Part shown: positions 13,336-39,443 of the stretch, piece after piece
How the letters are laid out: every line of letters starts with the position of its first letter
Position numbering within the stretch: position 1 is the first letter of the stretch
DNA from: Glandiceps talaboti
Taxonomy: Eukaryota; Hemichordata; Enteropneusta; Spengelidae
Assembly: GCF_964340395.1 (NCBI RefSeq)
Contig: NC_135561.1
Span: forward strand, 16,155,461 to 16,217,460
Reading direction: 5' to 3'
DNA: 62,000 nt
Notes under the pieces: model-generated
Databases searched by the model: none
What the model was told of the DNA's origin: nothing
Seen by the model: the letters and a program-made list of their open reading frames with translations, nothing else
Position numbers and translations under genes: made by a program

Positions 13336-13341
13336 TTTATT
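13336..13341 (-). terminator. Candidate polyadenylation signal (AATAAA) of the ECHDC3-like gene
   Basis: AATAAA on the minus strand about 124 bases after the stop codon. It is the nearest hexamer downstream and is well placed for a short 3' UTR. Confidence 0.5.
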
Positions 13342-13464
13342 TTTAATTTAGCCATCATTTTCACTGACAAGTATTGCATCACATCATAATGACAATGCAC
13401 TGCTAGAGTGCAAATAAGCCTCTGCGGGAACACAGTATCTTTCCCTCTTCTCTGCTGTATATCA

Positions 13465-16400
13465 TCACTTCTTATTATTTGTCTTTCCGTTATCAAATCC
13501 ATGGCTCCAAGATGGTTTTCTTTTGTTAATGAATGCATCAATTCCTTCTTGTCCATCTTGAAGGGATAGATTAAATACCATCACGTCACTGGTTTGTCTG
13601 TCAACAAATAAACAAACCATTCTTGTCATCCATGTTTTAATCAACACCAATTGGTGAATAAAACTGGTCAAGTAAAGTATCAGTGACTGTAAATGACTTA
13701 ACTTCATTAACATTACACTGCATACATACAGTGTGCAGCTGGAGATCTATCTATGTATTTAACAAACTTATATTGTGCCAAATATCCAAAGTTAAACAAT
13801 GTTTAATGGCACTTAGAATTATGAAAGACTAGTGCTCTCTGAAAGATGTGAGTTTTTAAGTGAGATACAACATCCATGTTTGATTACAAATTTGTTGATG
13901 TGTTTAACTAAGTGTACATGCAATTGTTGAAATATGGACAATTAAGACAACATGTTCCACTTTGACATTTATATCATTTTTGTGGTACCAGTGACGGCAA
14001 CAATCGACAGTCGTCTTTATTACAAGTTCGATCAGACACACGCTTCCTGATGATGGTTAGTATCATAGCATTAACACCTCATATCACTTGTGATATTTAA
14101 TGTAAAACGTTATAGCCTGTTTACTGGCTGTTGAGATACATTGTTAGCTGGTCGTACCTCCAAGCCCTCGCATTCTCCACTTGCAATGACTAAATTATCA
14201 AAACTGATTATAACAAAATGCAAATTTTCACCTGATAGCCTGGTCAATGACAGTGTGCAGTCCCTACTACCATGACAACTAGTCAGACTGTTCTTATTCA
14301 AATGAATCAGTACATAAATACACACCTGTTACGCTACATGATGTGGTAATGTACATGTTATTTACATAAAAAATATAATTCTGTTTTATGTAAATTCTGG
14401 ATAACCATGGGAATGACTTTGATGGTGTGGCTAAGTGAATTGTTTGAAAATTTCTCAACACAAGTGGAGAACACGAGGGCTAGGGGTACAACCAGCTAAT
14501 GAGGTATCTCCACAGCCAAGTTAACAGGCAATAAACATCATAAAGTATTGTTGATATGGGCATAGGTATATGATAATCGGAATAAACTTCTCCCTGTCAC
14601 AGTTTGAAGTTATTTTTCATAGTAATTAGTATACTGTAATGATGTCATTGTCTGGGCTAATCAGACTGTCCTAATGGGCAAAGGGAAATTACACCACGCC
14701 CACAACGACTGATCTGTCAGACTACAGAGCCAGTGTAATGATGTCATCGGTCTGGGCTAATCAGCCTGTCCTAATGGGGAAAGTGAAATTAGACCACGCC
14801 CACAATGGCTGATCTGTCAGTCTACAGAGCCAGTGTAATGACATCATTGGTCTGGGCTAATCAGACTGTCCTATAAATGGGGAAAGGGAGATTAGACCAC
14901 ACCCACAACAGCTGATCTGTCAGTCTACAGAGCCAGTGTAATGACATCATTGGTCTGGGCTAATCAGACTGTCCTATAAATGGGGAAAGTGAAATTAGAC
15001 CACGCCCACAATGGCTGATCTGTCAGTCTACAGAGCCAGTGTAATGATGTCATCGGTCTGGGCTAATCAGACTGTCCTATAAATGGGGAAAGGGAGATTA
15101 GACCACACCCACAACAGCTGATCTGTCGGTTTACAGAGCCAGTGTAATGATGTCATCGGTCTGGGCTAATCAGACTGTCCTAATGGGGAAAGGGAGATTA
15201 GACCACGCCCACAATGGCTGATCTGTCAGCCTAAGTAATTAGTTGAAAAAAAGAAAGAAACTTACTTGTAGGCACTTGGAATGTCTTTGTCAATTTGGTG
15301 ATAGTAAGTAGATTTACCTAAGGCTACAACTGATCTACTGGCTTCAACAATCTTCTCTGCCACAGCCATTGTCTAAAGAGAAAATATTATCAAATAACAT
15401 AACATAACTTGTTTTGTACTTATTTTAATCATTATTAATAACTTTGTCAGTAATTAAAACCTGCACTAGCCATAAGTGCAGAATATTTGTTTGATCATAC
15501 AACAAATGAAATATTGAAAGTATTCACTGAAAATTGTTAAAATACCACTGATTTGACATTGTACATGTCAATTAGAGGTCCATTTTATCTGTCAGTAGTA
15601 TAGTAATAAGTTGAAATTGTGATTCATTGGGGTGCTGATTTTTGGGTGCGGACCTAGAAATCAATTTGATTGGATTACACCATACTATGTGTACTGCTAC
15701 ATGAAAATGTTTACCCCCACAGGTGATTTATTACCGTTCAGGGTGTATGATATCACAATTATGTCATTATTTATAACAAGACAGTTTCAAAAATTGCTCC
15801 AGTTGCAGCAAGTGCAGCTTCAAACTTAAAGAGAAATATCTTAAAATGAGTGACTCAGTTTCCATAGCATACATCATTATTAAATACTAAATAATACATC
15901 AAAAGAAAAACAAAATTTCAGTCATCTCAGTGGAAGTCCTTGACATGGGCACATATTGTTTCATGGAACGTTAACTGACATTCATCTGTTATAGTAGAAC
16001 ATATAAAACTATTCCCTGAAAAAATGAAAGAGGAACGAGTTGTAACTACTCAGTGTTTCATGGAAGTTGTGCATAATGTATGTGATGTAAAATGATGATT
16101 TGATTCTTAGAGGACACAGTTTACGAAAATGCTACTACACATGTAATTCTCGGAGTGCCATTCCCTTTTAAATTTACAGAAATTACACAAATGGTATAAT
16201 TCTGTGTTTCAGAGGAACATCTAGCGACCCAGACTGAAAACAGTCGATGGTGAATTAAAGTAGACAGTGAGAAAGCACTACTTATTATAATGTTTAATTT
16301 TTTAGTAAACTTTGATAAAAAGATCACTTAAAGAGAGTATTGTCATCTCACCTCTTCCTCCAATTTGTCTTCAGGGACTACCTTACTTAACAGACCATGT

Positions 16401-19122
16401 TTTAAAGCAGCTGTGAAACAAAGTAAGAGTTCAGTCTTTTAAATTTGCTAAGGTGGGAGCACCTAGGTACTGTAAATCAAAGGGGGATTCGGGGATTACC
16501 TTACTTAGCAGACCATGCCTTAGAGCAGCTGTGAAACAAGATCAGAGGTCAGTCCTTTTGCTAAGGTGGGAGAACTGGGTAAAATAAAGGGGGGTTCAGG
16601 GACTATCTACAGGAGACTATGTTTTTACAGCAGCTGTGAAACAAAGTCAGAAGTCAGTATTTTTGCTAAGGTGGATGAACTGTAGTAAATGAAAGGGGCG
16701 GAGGTGGTATGTTGTGGTATAGGGGAGGAAGGGGGGGGGGGGGGTTTGGGGGCTACCTTACTTAGCAGACTAGCTGTGAAACAAAGTCAGAGGTCAGTGT
16801 TTATGCTAAGGTGGGAGAACCCTGGTAAATGAAAAAGGAATCATGTAAAACTTGCATAGTTTCTCACACACTGTGGAAGGACCCCTGATTTGGGAACTCA
16901 TCAGGTAGATTTACCTACTTACCGACCTTTTTTAGCCATTCGGATTATAATATTGGTGTGATATACACTTGTCTGATAGAGCTATAGAAAAAAATTGACC
17001 CTGAACAAAAGAATGATCATATTTTATCCCTTTGGCACACATATGAGACAGTATTAGTAATCCAAGTGTGGGATTTAAACATTGCTTTACTGTTAAATGC
17101 TTTGCTTACCTTGAGCAGAGATTGGTTCTCCTGTAAATAACATTTCCATGGCAACTTTCTGAGGAACAGCTCTACCTAGAGCAACTCCAGGTGTTGAACA
17201 AAATAGACCAACTTTGACTCTGTCAAAATATGAGATAATGGAGTAAGAAGTGATGACCTGTTCATCCTCTCTACCAGGGGATGTATTTTTGTATACCAAT
17301 AACTACAACTTCAACAAACAACTGAACTGGAAAGTCAGATACATATGAACTGATATAATGTATCACTGATCAATTTTTAAAATAAATTTCAATAAAAGTT
17401 AATCAAATGGTTGACCAATGTGATATTTTCATATCATCACATTTGGCTCTTTTCAGTTCTACGATATAACACAGTTTCCTTACAGGTACAGTGTGATAAA
17501 TAATGTTAGCTAGGTGGTGGGGTGGTAGAGTTGAGCACATCTGTATCAATCTATATCTGTAGATCTACTGTGTAAATATCAGCATATGGATTATCACATA
17601 TACAGGTATGTAATACACTGTAGAGGTAGCAGGGAGCAAGTTAGTAATAATACGAATGTTGAACATGACATCCAGGGATTGTAGACACTGTTTAAAAGCA
17701 GTACTAGATTGCGCTTCCTTGATGTTGATTGGTAAACAGTTCCATTCCACATGCTTCTCAATAGAGAGACTTGTTTCAATAGAGACTATCTACACTGCCC
17801 AGTGATTGGTTCAATAAATAGTACTATTTATGAAATATGATGTAATTGGTAAACCCAAAATCAAGGTGCTATATCAAACAAGGACAAAGAGTAACTGCTT
17901 ACACAAAGCCTATAGAGTCATGATGGGCGAATGGTTAGCATGGCTGGCTTTGAATCTGCAGGTTGCAGGTTCGATCACAGGGTGCAGCGAGTATGTAATT
18001 GATTGATCAATCAATCAATCAATCAATCGATAGAGTGATTGATTTATTATTTGATTGAATGATTGATTGATAGAATGATTAATTTTTGTGGTGAAATAAA
18101 ACTTATTTTGTGTGTGATAATTGATCAATTGACTCATTGATTTTTGTGGTGATATTTCCTTCTTTTCCCCGGCTACTTTTCTCTCTTTCAGCTGTATATA
18201 ATTCTCTCTTTATTGACCAAATAAAGACATCTTGTCCATTCTTCTCCTCTTATCTAAATTAAAACACCCCTAATTTCATAATTAGCAAGGGTCAGGTACC
18301 ACAACAATTTGCTTTATGTCTTGTCTACTGGGTGACTATCACACTGGACAAACACTCAAACATGCACAAACAAGGAAGACAGAGAGACTCTCTTCTACAC
18401 TACTTTGTGCATGAATGAGTGTGATAGTCTCCAAGAAGATACCATAACTTGAGATAAAGCACCATCACTTCCTTTGTTTCTGAATGGCTTAATTCCTTAA
18501 GCAAGATTTGAACGATGATTGTGCCTCAGTCAACCCAGCTGTATAATTGGGGACCTGGTAGGATAGAGGTTTTTGGAACATGGTCTTAAAGAATTGAACT
18601 AGACTAGAAAAAACCTAGCAATGAAGAAGGTAGAAGAAATACTGAAATACTTTCCAATATTTTGGGTGAGTTTGCAGCCAAGAATTTCAGGAAAATGTAA
18701 CTTTCATGTACACCTCCTTACCATTCTTTACAAAAATGATGTTTTAAATATTCATGAATATGTTTGAACAATACGCTCTAATTTTGAATTTATCAAACTT
18801 ATTTTAAAAAGAAGAAAATTTAAGTGAGTATTACTGTACAGGAAAGAATAATTTTACTTATTTCACTGTACTAAGTCAACCTTTTTCTTACCCTGGTGTT
18901 GCAAATTGTGAATTTTCAGAGGCAACAGCTATATCACAACTGGCAACAAGCTGACATCCAGCAGCTGTGGCTAAACCTGAAACAGTATATCAAAAACATG
19001 GAACATGACATTGTTATACTTTACAATACAAATGTGTGGGCAATCTACGCTTTCTAAATATATTCAAGATCACTTATCATTTAGGAAATTGCCTTGTATT
19101 GTCTCTCTCTCTCTCCCCCTCT

Positions 19123-19199
<77 letters not shown>

Positions 19200-21923
19200 A
19201 TTTTACTTACACATAGAAAAGGATCCATAATTTTTCGCTAAAAGTCTTTAAATATTAATCAATAGATGTACAAATCAATATGATCAAGGGAATATACTGC
19301 AATAATTCAGCAAATAAAGACTTTATTTCTTAGACTGTCTGCATATTTTAAAAATGAAGCATCTAGTTTATAAATTCAAGTAATTACAAATATGAATTTC
19401 ACAACTTCTGGAATCTTAGTCAGATCCAAAGAAGCTTACACATTATGTATTTCACAGTATTTTAAAAATATTTAATCAAAACTAAACAAAACAGGAAGTT
19501 GTAAAAAAAGGTATACCCTACCTTGGACTTGTGCAATAACTGGAACTGGTAACTCTCGGATTAGACTCATGACACTAGAACAAGTTTTGAAAACTTGAAA
19601 GTGATAGTTGCGACCTTCCTTAGGTGTCTTTAAAAAAAAAAACATATCAAAAGTTAGGACAATGTGACATTCATTATAGGAGTATGAACCAAACTATTGG
19701 AGTATGAACCATTGATAAACAAATGATATTTTTAGAATTACATGCTGTGATAGGCCTAACAAAAAAAATAGTGTGGTTCCGATTACGCTCAATTTCAGAA
19801 TAGGTAGGGTAGATAGATTTTTCTTTTCTGAGTATCTAGTTCAGGTAGTTATATTTTCTGTTGTTCTCCATATCATATGGTCTCTGTGTTAATGGTTTCT
19901 TCCCATCAGATGTACAGCTGTTACAGATTGGAAGAACAGTTTTATATTGTCTTTTTAAGTTGACGTCAGTTTCCGCATCTACTGTTTCTCACATGACTTC
20001 ACAATTTTCGCGATTTTATAATTTTTTTCTCAAACATATAAAAACAAGTTTAGGGTTGGCAGTGAAAAACTACATTTAGGTGGTGCCAGGTAAATGGAAC
20101 CAAACAATATTCTTTAGGCGTTATGTCACTTGTATAATAAATGTTAAAGATGAAAAAAAACGTGAAAACTTACCAGTTCTTTTAAATTGTGGCCAGAGGA
20201 GTAAACAGGACCTCTTGAGGAGATGATGATTACTCTAAGATCATGGCTATCAACATCATGTAATAAATCTTCCCTCAATGACTCCAACATGGCTAATGAC
20301 AGAGCATTCCTGCAATATATGAGGATTACGGATGACATGTTACAAAACACAAAACAGACGTCCCGTTGTATTACAATGTTATCTTCATGACAAAGAAAAA
20401 CACAAAATTTAACCAAAAAACACACAAACTCATTTTTAAATAAAAAGTCGAATGTTAAACAAAATCAAATGCATTGGTTTCATTCGCTTTCACTTATCAG
20501 AACAGAGCTGGTATCGATCAGAACTTTTTAGGTGAAAGTCACCTCACATACTGGCTTTACTAGGGACATTGTCGATTGTTTTTACTATAATTGAAATGTG
20601 CTAGCTTTTATAAAATACTTTCCTACACTGTGCTAAGAGCTCTTTACAAATAATACCCCTGGTATGGATCTACATTTTTGTGTAATACTTTAATAGCACT
20701 ATAGTCCTTTACACTTCCTCAACTCTTTTGGGAGCGTACAATCTATTATACCATGCACAAGCCAAGTTGAACAAAAAAATATATACTCTGGTTGTTCAAC
20801 ACATATCTACGTCACTGGTTTTGCTGTGTTCGAAATATGAATAAAAATGTTCAAAAATTGCCATTACTTTCACCGATTTTTCTTCCATATTATTGGCGCT
20901 GTTATAATGATGTTATTCTCAAATATTTTTCTTCATTTAGTTAGAAAATACTTGTGATTTAATAATGAGTAGTGACAAAGGCCCCTTAGGGACTTTCACA
21001 CAATGTCGCAGAAGCTCGAAAAAGGAACATCATTCATTTAGTTCAAAACTCCCTTCCCCTCCCCCTAAACGAACATTCACAAGTGTGACATCAAACGATT
21101 ATATATGATGTAAACTATGATGAAAACTTTAGCAGTCACACCACTATGATCGCACCATATCTCACATTTGAAGTAAATTTTTATCAACTTAATCAACATC
21201 TGAGTAGTAAATACAACAGCTGTTATCATTCAAGGAGTGAAACTTTTTGTTGAAATTTGGGTTAGCAATTGCATTGACTCCAGACCCACTCCCTGAAATG
21301 AACTAAGTTCACTTATTGAGCTTGTGTGACATTGTGCGATCCTCCCTTAGGTCACTAGTATTTTCCTTGGCCAGTGCACATACTGGACACACCAGCCGAA
21401 GCATCACATTTGAGCTTATTATTGTCTGGAGTTTCATACCAATATACTACATGTACACCATATCTGTGTTCATATAATTCTGTAGCCCTACATGTTGCCA
21501 ATTGCAAGTGAATACATCTCTAGTATATAATCATTTAAAAAAGACAGAAAAATGCTAACCTCCTTTTAGGATCATTTAAAAAGATTTTTCTGATTCCATT
21601 TTCCTGTGTTCGTATTGTGTATGGTTCTTCTCTTTTCTCTGTAGCTGTGTTTGAGTAACATTTCCTGCATAATGTACCTCCATCAGTTTTGATAGCGATA
21701 CCAGCCATTGAACCAAGACATGGTGGGAACTGTTGGACTGGCTGTAACAAATGATATACTATAGCTAAAATGATGTAGGCTTGGTGTTTCAGTCGTGGGA
21801 CATTATCTTTTTGACACAGACCTAGACATATTTCAACTCTAGACTAACAATGACAGAGACACAATAAACACAGCATTTTATTTACATTTAATTGTAACAC
21901 ACACACACACACACACGTGCATG

Positions 21924-21954
<31 letters not shown>

Positions 21955-23463
21955 CACACCACACCACACCACACACACTCACACTCACACCACATGATGG
22001 AGATAGAAGGATACACACAGTGATGGATCACTTCGTCCCAATTTCAACTCGTCCAACTAAACTCGATCCAATTTCAACTCACCCTGGTGTCAACTCGCCC
22101 CGTTTTCAACTCACCCCAATTTCAGAGCATTGTATTTGTGGGCTGATTACTAGTTTTTATTTTTCACCTGTGTTTCACATAACAAATCTGGTGTTCTTAT
22201 GAAAAAGATGGAGGAAAAAACCACATTGAAAGTCAAGTGATAGTGGACGCACAGTGTTCTATACTGTAACGTTTTCTACATGTATAACTAATCAAAATCA
22301 GGAAACACAATTATGACCACATTACAGTAATCCTAATGCAACTTCACTGGCTTCCAGGTATTGATCCAGCCAAAATGCGTACTTTATTTTATGATGGAAA
22401 TTAAAATGAATGATGGGCAAAAGTAGCCTGGGTATAGGCCTAAAAAATTTTCACCTCGTGTTAATGCATATTTTGCATGTAGGCATCTATCAGTGCATTC
22501 CTAATTCTCATACATGTACATGTAAATCATATTGAAAAGATCTGCAAATTACTTTACTGCATGATTTTGAAAGGGACTGAGAAGAGCTGAAAACACGATG
22601 AGTTAATATTGCCATTATTGGGGCGAGTTGAAATTAGAACTAGTTGAAATGGGACGAGTTGAATTGGGGCAGAGTGAATTGCACTTGATACACATTGTAT
22701 ACAACAAATCACAGTTCACAGGAAAGCCAACAATGTATGCTTCATATATGCATGTTGTTACTCAATGTTAGTGTTCACAAACTTGCAAATACCGATTGTG
22801 TTAAATTGGCATTGCTGACAACTTCAGGGAAGGTGTGAATGATTATCAGTTCACAACAATGCCATTTAATTCAAGTGCTAATTGAATAGTGTGTTAAATA
22901 TAACTGCAAAGAGTAAACAGTGTAGGTTGTCTAATGGCCATCATTATTTTAATAGAACAACTTGAAAGGCTGTGTTAAAATTTTCAAATTGGATCGTTTA
23001 TTTCATAACACACAAAAAGAGCGACTTGTCAAACAATGGGGGGGGGGGGGGGATTACATATCGGCCCAGCTGTGATAGTGTATTGGTGAAAACTTTAAGC
23101 ATTTGCATTTGTGTACCGCCATCAAAAAATCACTTTGGAGAGTACACTTCATACATTCATATTGTATTTCACGACAGTCATGATACATGCACCTTGGAAG
23201 GACTGACAGACGGTATGATTTCGTACACACCCTCTGCAGCTAGCTGCCTGTCAGAAACTTTGCTTTCCACTAGTGTAAACATTAAAAAGAGTTATTTCGG
23301 ACGTACGTTGAAAGAAAAGACATCGGTTGTTGGCAACTACCACATCGCACAGAATGAACTATATCCAAACGTCAAATAAAATTCTACAGTTTAGGATGCA
23401 AAATGTATTTACCGTGCAAACTCTTCTGCAAATTGTACGGAAAAGTGTCATGGACAGCGCCAT
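13465..23463 (-). CDS. ECHDC3: Enoyl-CoA hydratase domain-containing protein 3, mitochondrial (ECHDC3-like)
   Basis: Nine exons in transcript order: 23463..23413, 21741..21560, 20309..20174, 19627..19522, 18976..18892, 17219..17110, 16410..16352, 15372..15266 and 13597..13465. All have GT-AG borders, phases match throughout, and they total 969 bp for 322 residues (human about 300). The N-terminus ([17 protein letters not shown]) is basic and non-acidic, as expected for mitochondrial import. The crotonase fold is clear: [12 protein letters not shown] (78-89), the oxyanion-hole region [11 protein letters not shown] (113-123), [18 protein letters not shown] (161-178), then [18 protein letters not shown] and [10 protein letters not shown], and near the C-terminus [20 protein letters not shown]. 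These agree residue by residue with vertebrate ECHDC3 as I remember it. The two glutamates that hydrate enoyl-CoA in classical hydratases are replaced by Q167 and G187, as in vertebrate ECHDC3, so hydratase activity is doubtful. In vertebrates the protein is linked to mitochondrial lipid metabolism. Its start faces that of the membrane protein gene at 24024. Confidence 0.93.
14636..15236. repeat. Minisatellite of about 100 bp, six units
   Basis: Six tandem copies begin at about 14636, 14733, 14834, 14936, 15041 and 15145. The unit has the words TAATGATGTCAT, GTCTGGGCTAATCAGACTGT, TTAGACCACGCCCACAA and GCTGATCTGTCAGTCTACAG. The copies differ by small substitutions and by a TATAAATGGGG/TAATGGGG length change. 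Located in intron 8 of the ECHDC3-like gene, ending about 30 bp from exon 8. Confidence 0.9.
15550..15725 (+). repeat. Dispersed repeat family C, copy 1
   Basis: Contains TCAATTAGAGGTC, GGGGTGCTGATTT, GGGTGCGGACCTAGAAATCA and ATTTGATTGGATT. Inverted counterparts are at 33475-33600 (first half) and 50275-50400 (second half). Non-coding, in intron 7 of the ECHDC3-like gene. Confidence 0.55.
16488..16790 (-). repeat. Three degenerate duplicates of the start of ECHDC3 exon 7
   Basis: True exon 7 (16410..16352) begins after TTTCACAG on the minus strand. Downstream on the plus strand, within intron 6, the acceptor plus up to 45 bases of exon are repeated near 16491-16540, 16597-16646 and 16752-16790, each followed by the same AAAGTCAGAGGTCAGT and GCTAAGGTGGGAG flank. 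The first duplicate still reads [14 protein letters not shown], very close to the true [14 protein letters not shown]. The others carry deletions. The period is 110-150 bp. Confidence 0.75.
17905..18570 (+). mobile_element. tRNA-derived SINE, interrupted copy
   Basis: The head at 17917-17985 reads GTCATGATGGGCGAATGGTT, then AGCATGG and GGTTGCAGGTTCGATCAC, which resemble the A and B boxes of a tRNA promoter. A further block at 18500-18570 (AAGATTTGAACGATGATTGTG then CCTCAGTCAACCCAGCTGTA) matches the middle of the inverted copy at 27425-27810. Between them lie (ATCA)n microsatellite and unrelated sequence, so the copy is split by insertion or expansion. Located in intron 5 of the ECHDC3-like gene. 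Confidence 0.55.
19101..19195. repeat. (CT)n microsatellite
   Basis: Nearly pure CT, with short C runs at the left. In intron 4 of the ECHDC3-like gene. Confidence 0.95.
20630..20765 (-). mobile_element. SINE 3' fragment
   Basis: CTCTTTACAAATAATACCCC, GGTATGGATCT, ACTTCCTCAACTC and GAGCGTACAATC match, in order, the 3' half of the SINE at 27425-27810. The promoter head is missing. Lies upstream of exon 3 in intron 2 of the ECHDC3-like gene. Confidence 0.55.
20795..21357. mobile_element. Dispersed inverted-repeat element, family H
   Basis: The stretch TACGTCACTGGTTTTGCTGT then GTTCGAAATATGA recurs inverted at about 45370-45410, and GATTTTTCTTC recurs inverted at about 45340. From 20968, TAGTGAC...CCCTTAGGGACT...CACAATGTC is inverted at 21324-21357 (GACATTGTGCGATCCTCCCT then TAGGTCACTA), giving a 390-bp unit with inverted ends. 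Non-coding. Confidence 0.5.
21898..21990. repeat. (CA)n microsatellite
   Basis: A CA run with CACC variants, in intron 1 of the ECHDC3-like gene. Confidence 0.95.
22022..22690. mobile_element. Element with repeated CAATTTCAACTCG termini
   Basis: The left end (22022-22125) contains several near-copies of CCCAATTTCAACTCGTCC. The right end (22615-22690) contains the inverse GGGGCGAGTTGAAATTAG, GGGACGAGTTGAATTGGGG and AGAGTGAATTGCACTTGATA, complementary to the left GATCACTTCGTCCC. About 670 bp with subterminal short repeats; no open frame inside. This suggests a non-autonomous DNA transposon. Confidence 0.6.
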
Positions 23464-24023
23464 GTTGGATCCTTTGCTTTGGATCATGGGAACTGGATGG
23501 TTTTTGAAAAGGAGGGGGGTACATTTTCTATGAAATAAAATGAGTACTTGTTTAGCCTAAAAAGTGCGCTTAATTTACAAAATTTCTTTATTGCTGCAGT
23601 AAGCAGCTTTCTTGATATTCTTATCTCTTGATTTGCGGGAAAAAATGTGTCGTTCAATTTGACCAATACTGCAAACGACCCTACACAAATAATGGTTTCT
23701 GCCATAATCCTTACTATTATTTTTGGGTCACCTGCAGGTCACGATCGCCCATAATTCTTATGTTAATTTCACTCGCTTTGTGCATAGATGGTTGGCAGGG
23801 AAGAAGACATACAAACAGCAACGCTGTGTTTTGATCGCATAGCGGAGTTTACCCTTAGGTATCACGCATGGTTTCGTCTTTTAAACACCTTAACCGTCAC
23901 AAACATTGACAAATAGTGTATGTTGACGACGGGGCTTCGTAGTCTAAACGAAGGGCGGTGAAAGTCGGGAATTTTGGAGGATCTCTCATAGTCGTACCAA
24001 GTTCGGTTGGTCGTAAAAGTAAG
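23464..24023. promoter_or_regulatory. Divergent intergenic region between the ECHDC3-like and membrane protein genes
   Basis: The two start codons point away from each other across 560 bp, so this stretch must hold both 5' UTRs and both promoters unless further upstream exons exist. The middle is more GC-rich than the neighbouring introns (for example ACGACGGGGCTTCGTAGTC near 23927). No TATA box is clearly placed. A shared bidirectional promoter is inference. Confidence 0.55.
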
Positions 24024-37585
<13,562 letters not shown>

Positions 37586-39443
37586 ATTCACAATAATGGA
37601 ATCATCCATAACTAACTGTAGAACTGTAATATCACTTCCCTTCATAGTAAATAGTAGTAATGGCCTCACCCTACTACAAAATCTAATGCCACTTCCCTTT
37701 ATAATAATGGAATCACCTATGACTGACTATAGAACTGTAATGTCACTTACCTTCCTAATAATGGAATTGTCCACATGCACCATGGGAATACAGTAACACT
37801 GACAAGACTATGGTAGTTTATTTTTTATGGGGTCCTTAAGCCAACAGGAATTCAATTTAACACTTTATATGTTAAAAAGTCTGATAATTCTTCATTAGAC
37901 AAAAAAACATTATGTAATCCAAGTCGTAAACAATCAAAACATACGTACATTATCGCGGTAAATGTATCTTCAGTGTACAGTCGTCGTTTATTATAGTGAC
38001 CTGTGACATTTTACAATAGGAATACACAAAAAGAACCATTTTCCACCCAACCCTTTCGGGCTTACACTGTTACAGGTCATTCTGATTCACAATTTTACAG
38101 TACATTAAATAAGCAGTTCAGTTGTCTAGTAAAGATATCATTTAAGTTTTATCACAACAAACCAAATATATACAAAATACGGTAGTTGGCTAATTTGTAT
38201 AACAATGGTCATTTAAAGCTCAGTTGAATAAAGTTACTTTTTAATCTACACCAAAGAAGTTTTTTTGTTTAACACTACTCGAAAGAAAGCTAAAAATTGC
38301 TTTAAATATAAGCTAAACTTTGCAGTAATTTACTCAGAAAATGACAACATGTACGATATTTTCGTGGAATTTATTTCAGATCTCTAATGCTGATGCCATT
38401 GGTATAGAAATTATGAAGTTTTGGCATTTATAGATTTACTAACTTTGTGACCAGACATTCCAGATAATGACTAAAATATTCAAGATATTTCCTTGTATTT
38501 TTCAACCTATTTTCTTGTATATAAACCATAGATACCAAGACAATGTAATATCTTAATTTTAAAATGTGACATTTTTCAAATACCGGTACATTTTATTTCG
38601 TATTATTGCCAAACTCAGAACATAAATAAATTATTTACCAAGTATACTTTGACTATATCACTTATCTGTCTTCAGCTGTTATTGTGGGTCAGTGGAATGG
38701 TCAATGCCTTGGAAGCATAATACAACCATTCTCGCAAACCAGAGCTTATATTTCTTCTGCGCCACTGCAAATTGACGAATCCTCTTAGGTGGTGCCGTAA
38801 AAGAGGTTGTGGTTTATGAAGATGAATACAAAATACAGTACAATAACGGCTGAAGAAGAGTGAATGATTTAAACTAAAATATACTATTTATGCTCCGAGT
38901 TCGAAAATAATACAAATTCGGAACTAATACAAAATTATGAGTCAAGAGCAAACAACATTTTCGCTTGCATTTGCTATTTGATATTGGACACTTTAAGTTG
39001 GTATGCGTTGCTGTAAAGTGCTGGATTTTTCTTAAACTTCAACATTCAATGAATGCAGCACATACAATAACTATAGACGTTACATGTTTGTGAACACAAT
39101 GGCTGTACATTTTACTTAACACACAAAATATGTATATAAATTGCAAGTCGACATCACAACTCCATGGAAATACGTCAACATACTTTCACCTACTTTCCCC
39201 CAGTACTATTTTATACAGGTTCATCGTATCAGAGAGTCACATGAAATATTTTACCTGCGTAGTATTTTTTTACTCATAACTGTACTTAGATATTTTAGAT
39301 ATTTCAAGAGATGTTAAATTTAGTGCTTTTTAAAAAATATGTTTATTGTTTATACTTCTCATGAGCACAACAAAAGATGTTCTATTTACTGTCTAAAAGA
39401 CTTGATTGTCTCGTACCCTGGATTGAGGATTGTATGTACTTAA
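37586..39443 (+). other. Probable 3' UTR of the type I membrane protein gene, then intergenic
   Basis: AATAAA occurs at 38226-38231 and in the stretch around 38620, giving plausible UTR ends 0.6-1.0 kb after the stop. The stretch 38725-38825 resembles the repeat at 30900-31110. A three-fold near-repeat (AATGGAATCATCCATAAC, then ATGGAATCACCTATGACT, then ATGGAATTGTCCACATG) covers 37593-37780. Confidence 0.4.

Noticed and set aside
14110-14325. Minus-strand frame considered as an extra ECHDC3 exon
   Set aside because: Exon 8 joins exon 9 directly in phase and matches the vertebrate protein order, leaving no room for it.
17915-17990. tRNA gene
   Set aside because: A/B-box-like words are present, but no cloverleaf can be drawn, and the same sequence recurs at 27740-27800 with a SINE tail; it is a SINE head.
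22972-23379. A 135-codon plus-strand frame before the ECHDC3 first exon
   Set aside because: Runs antisense through ECHDC3 intron 1, contains a G homopolymer, and shows no protein-like pattern or splice partner.
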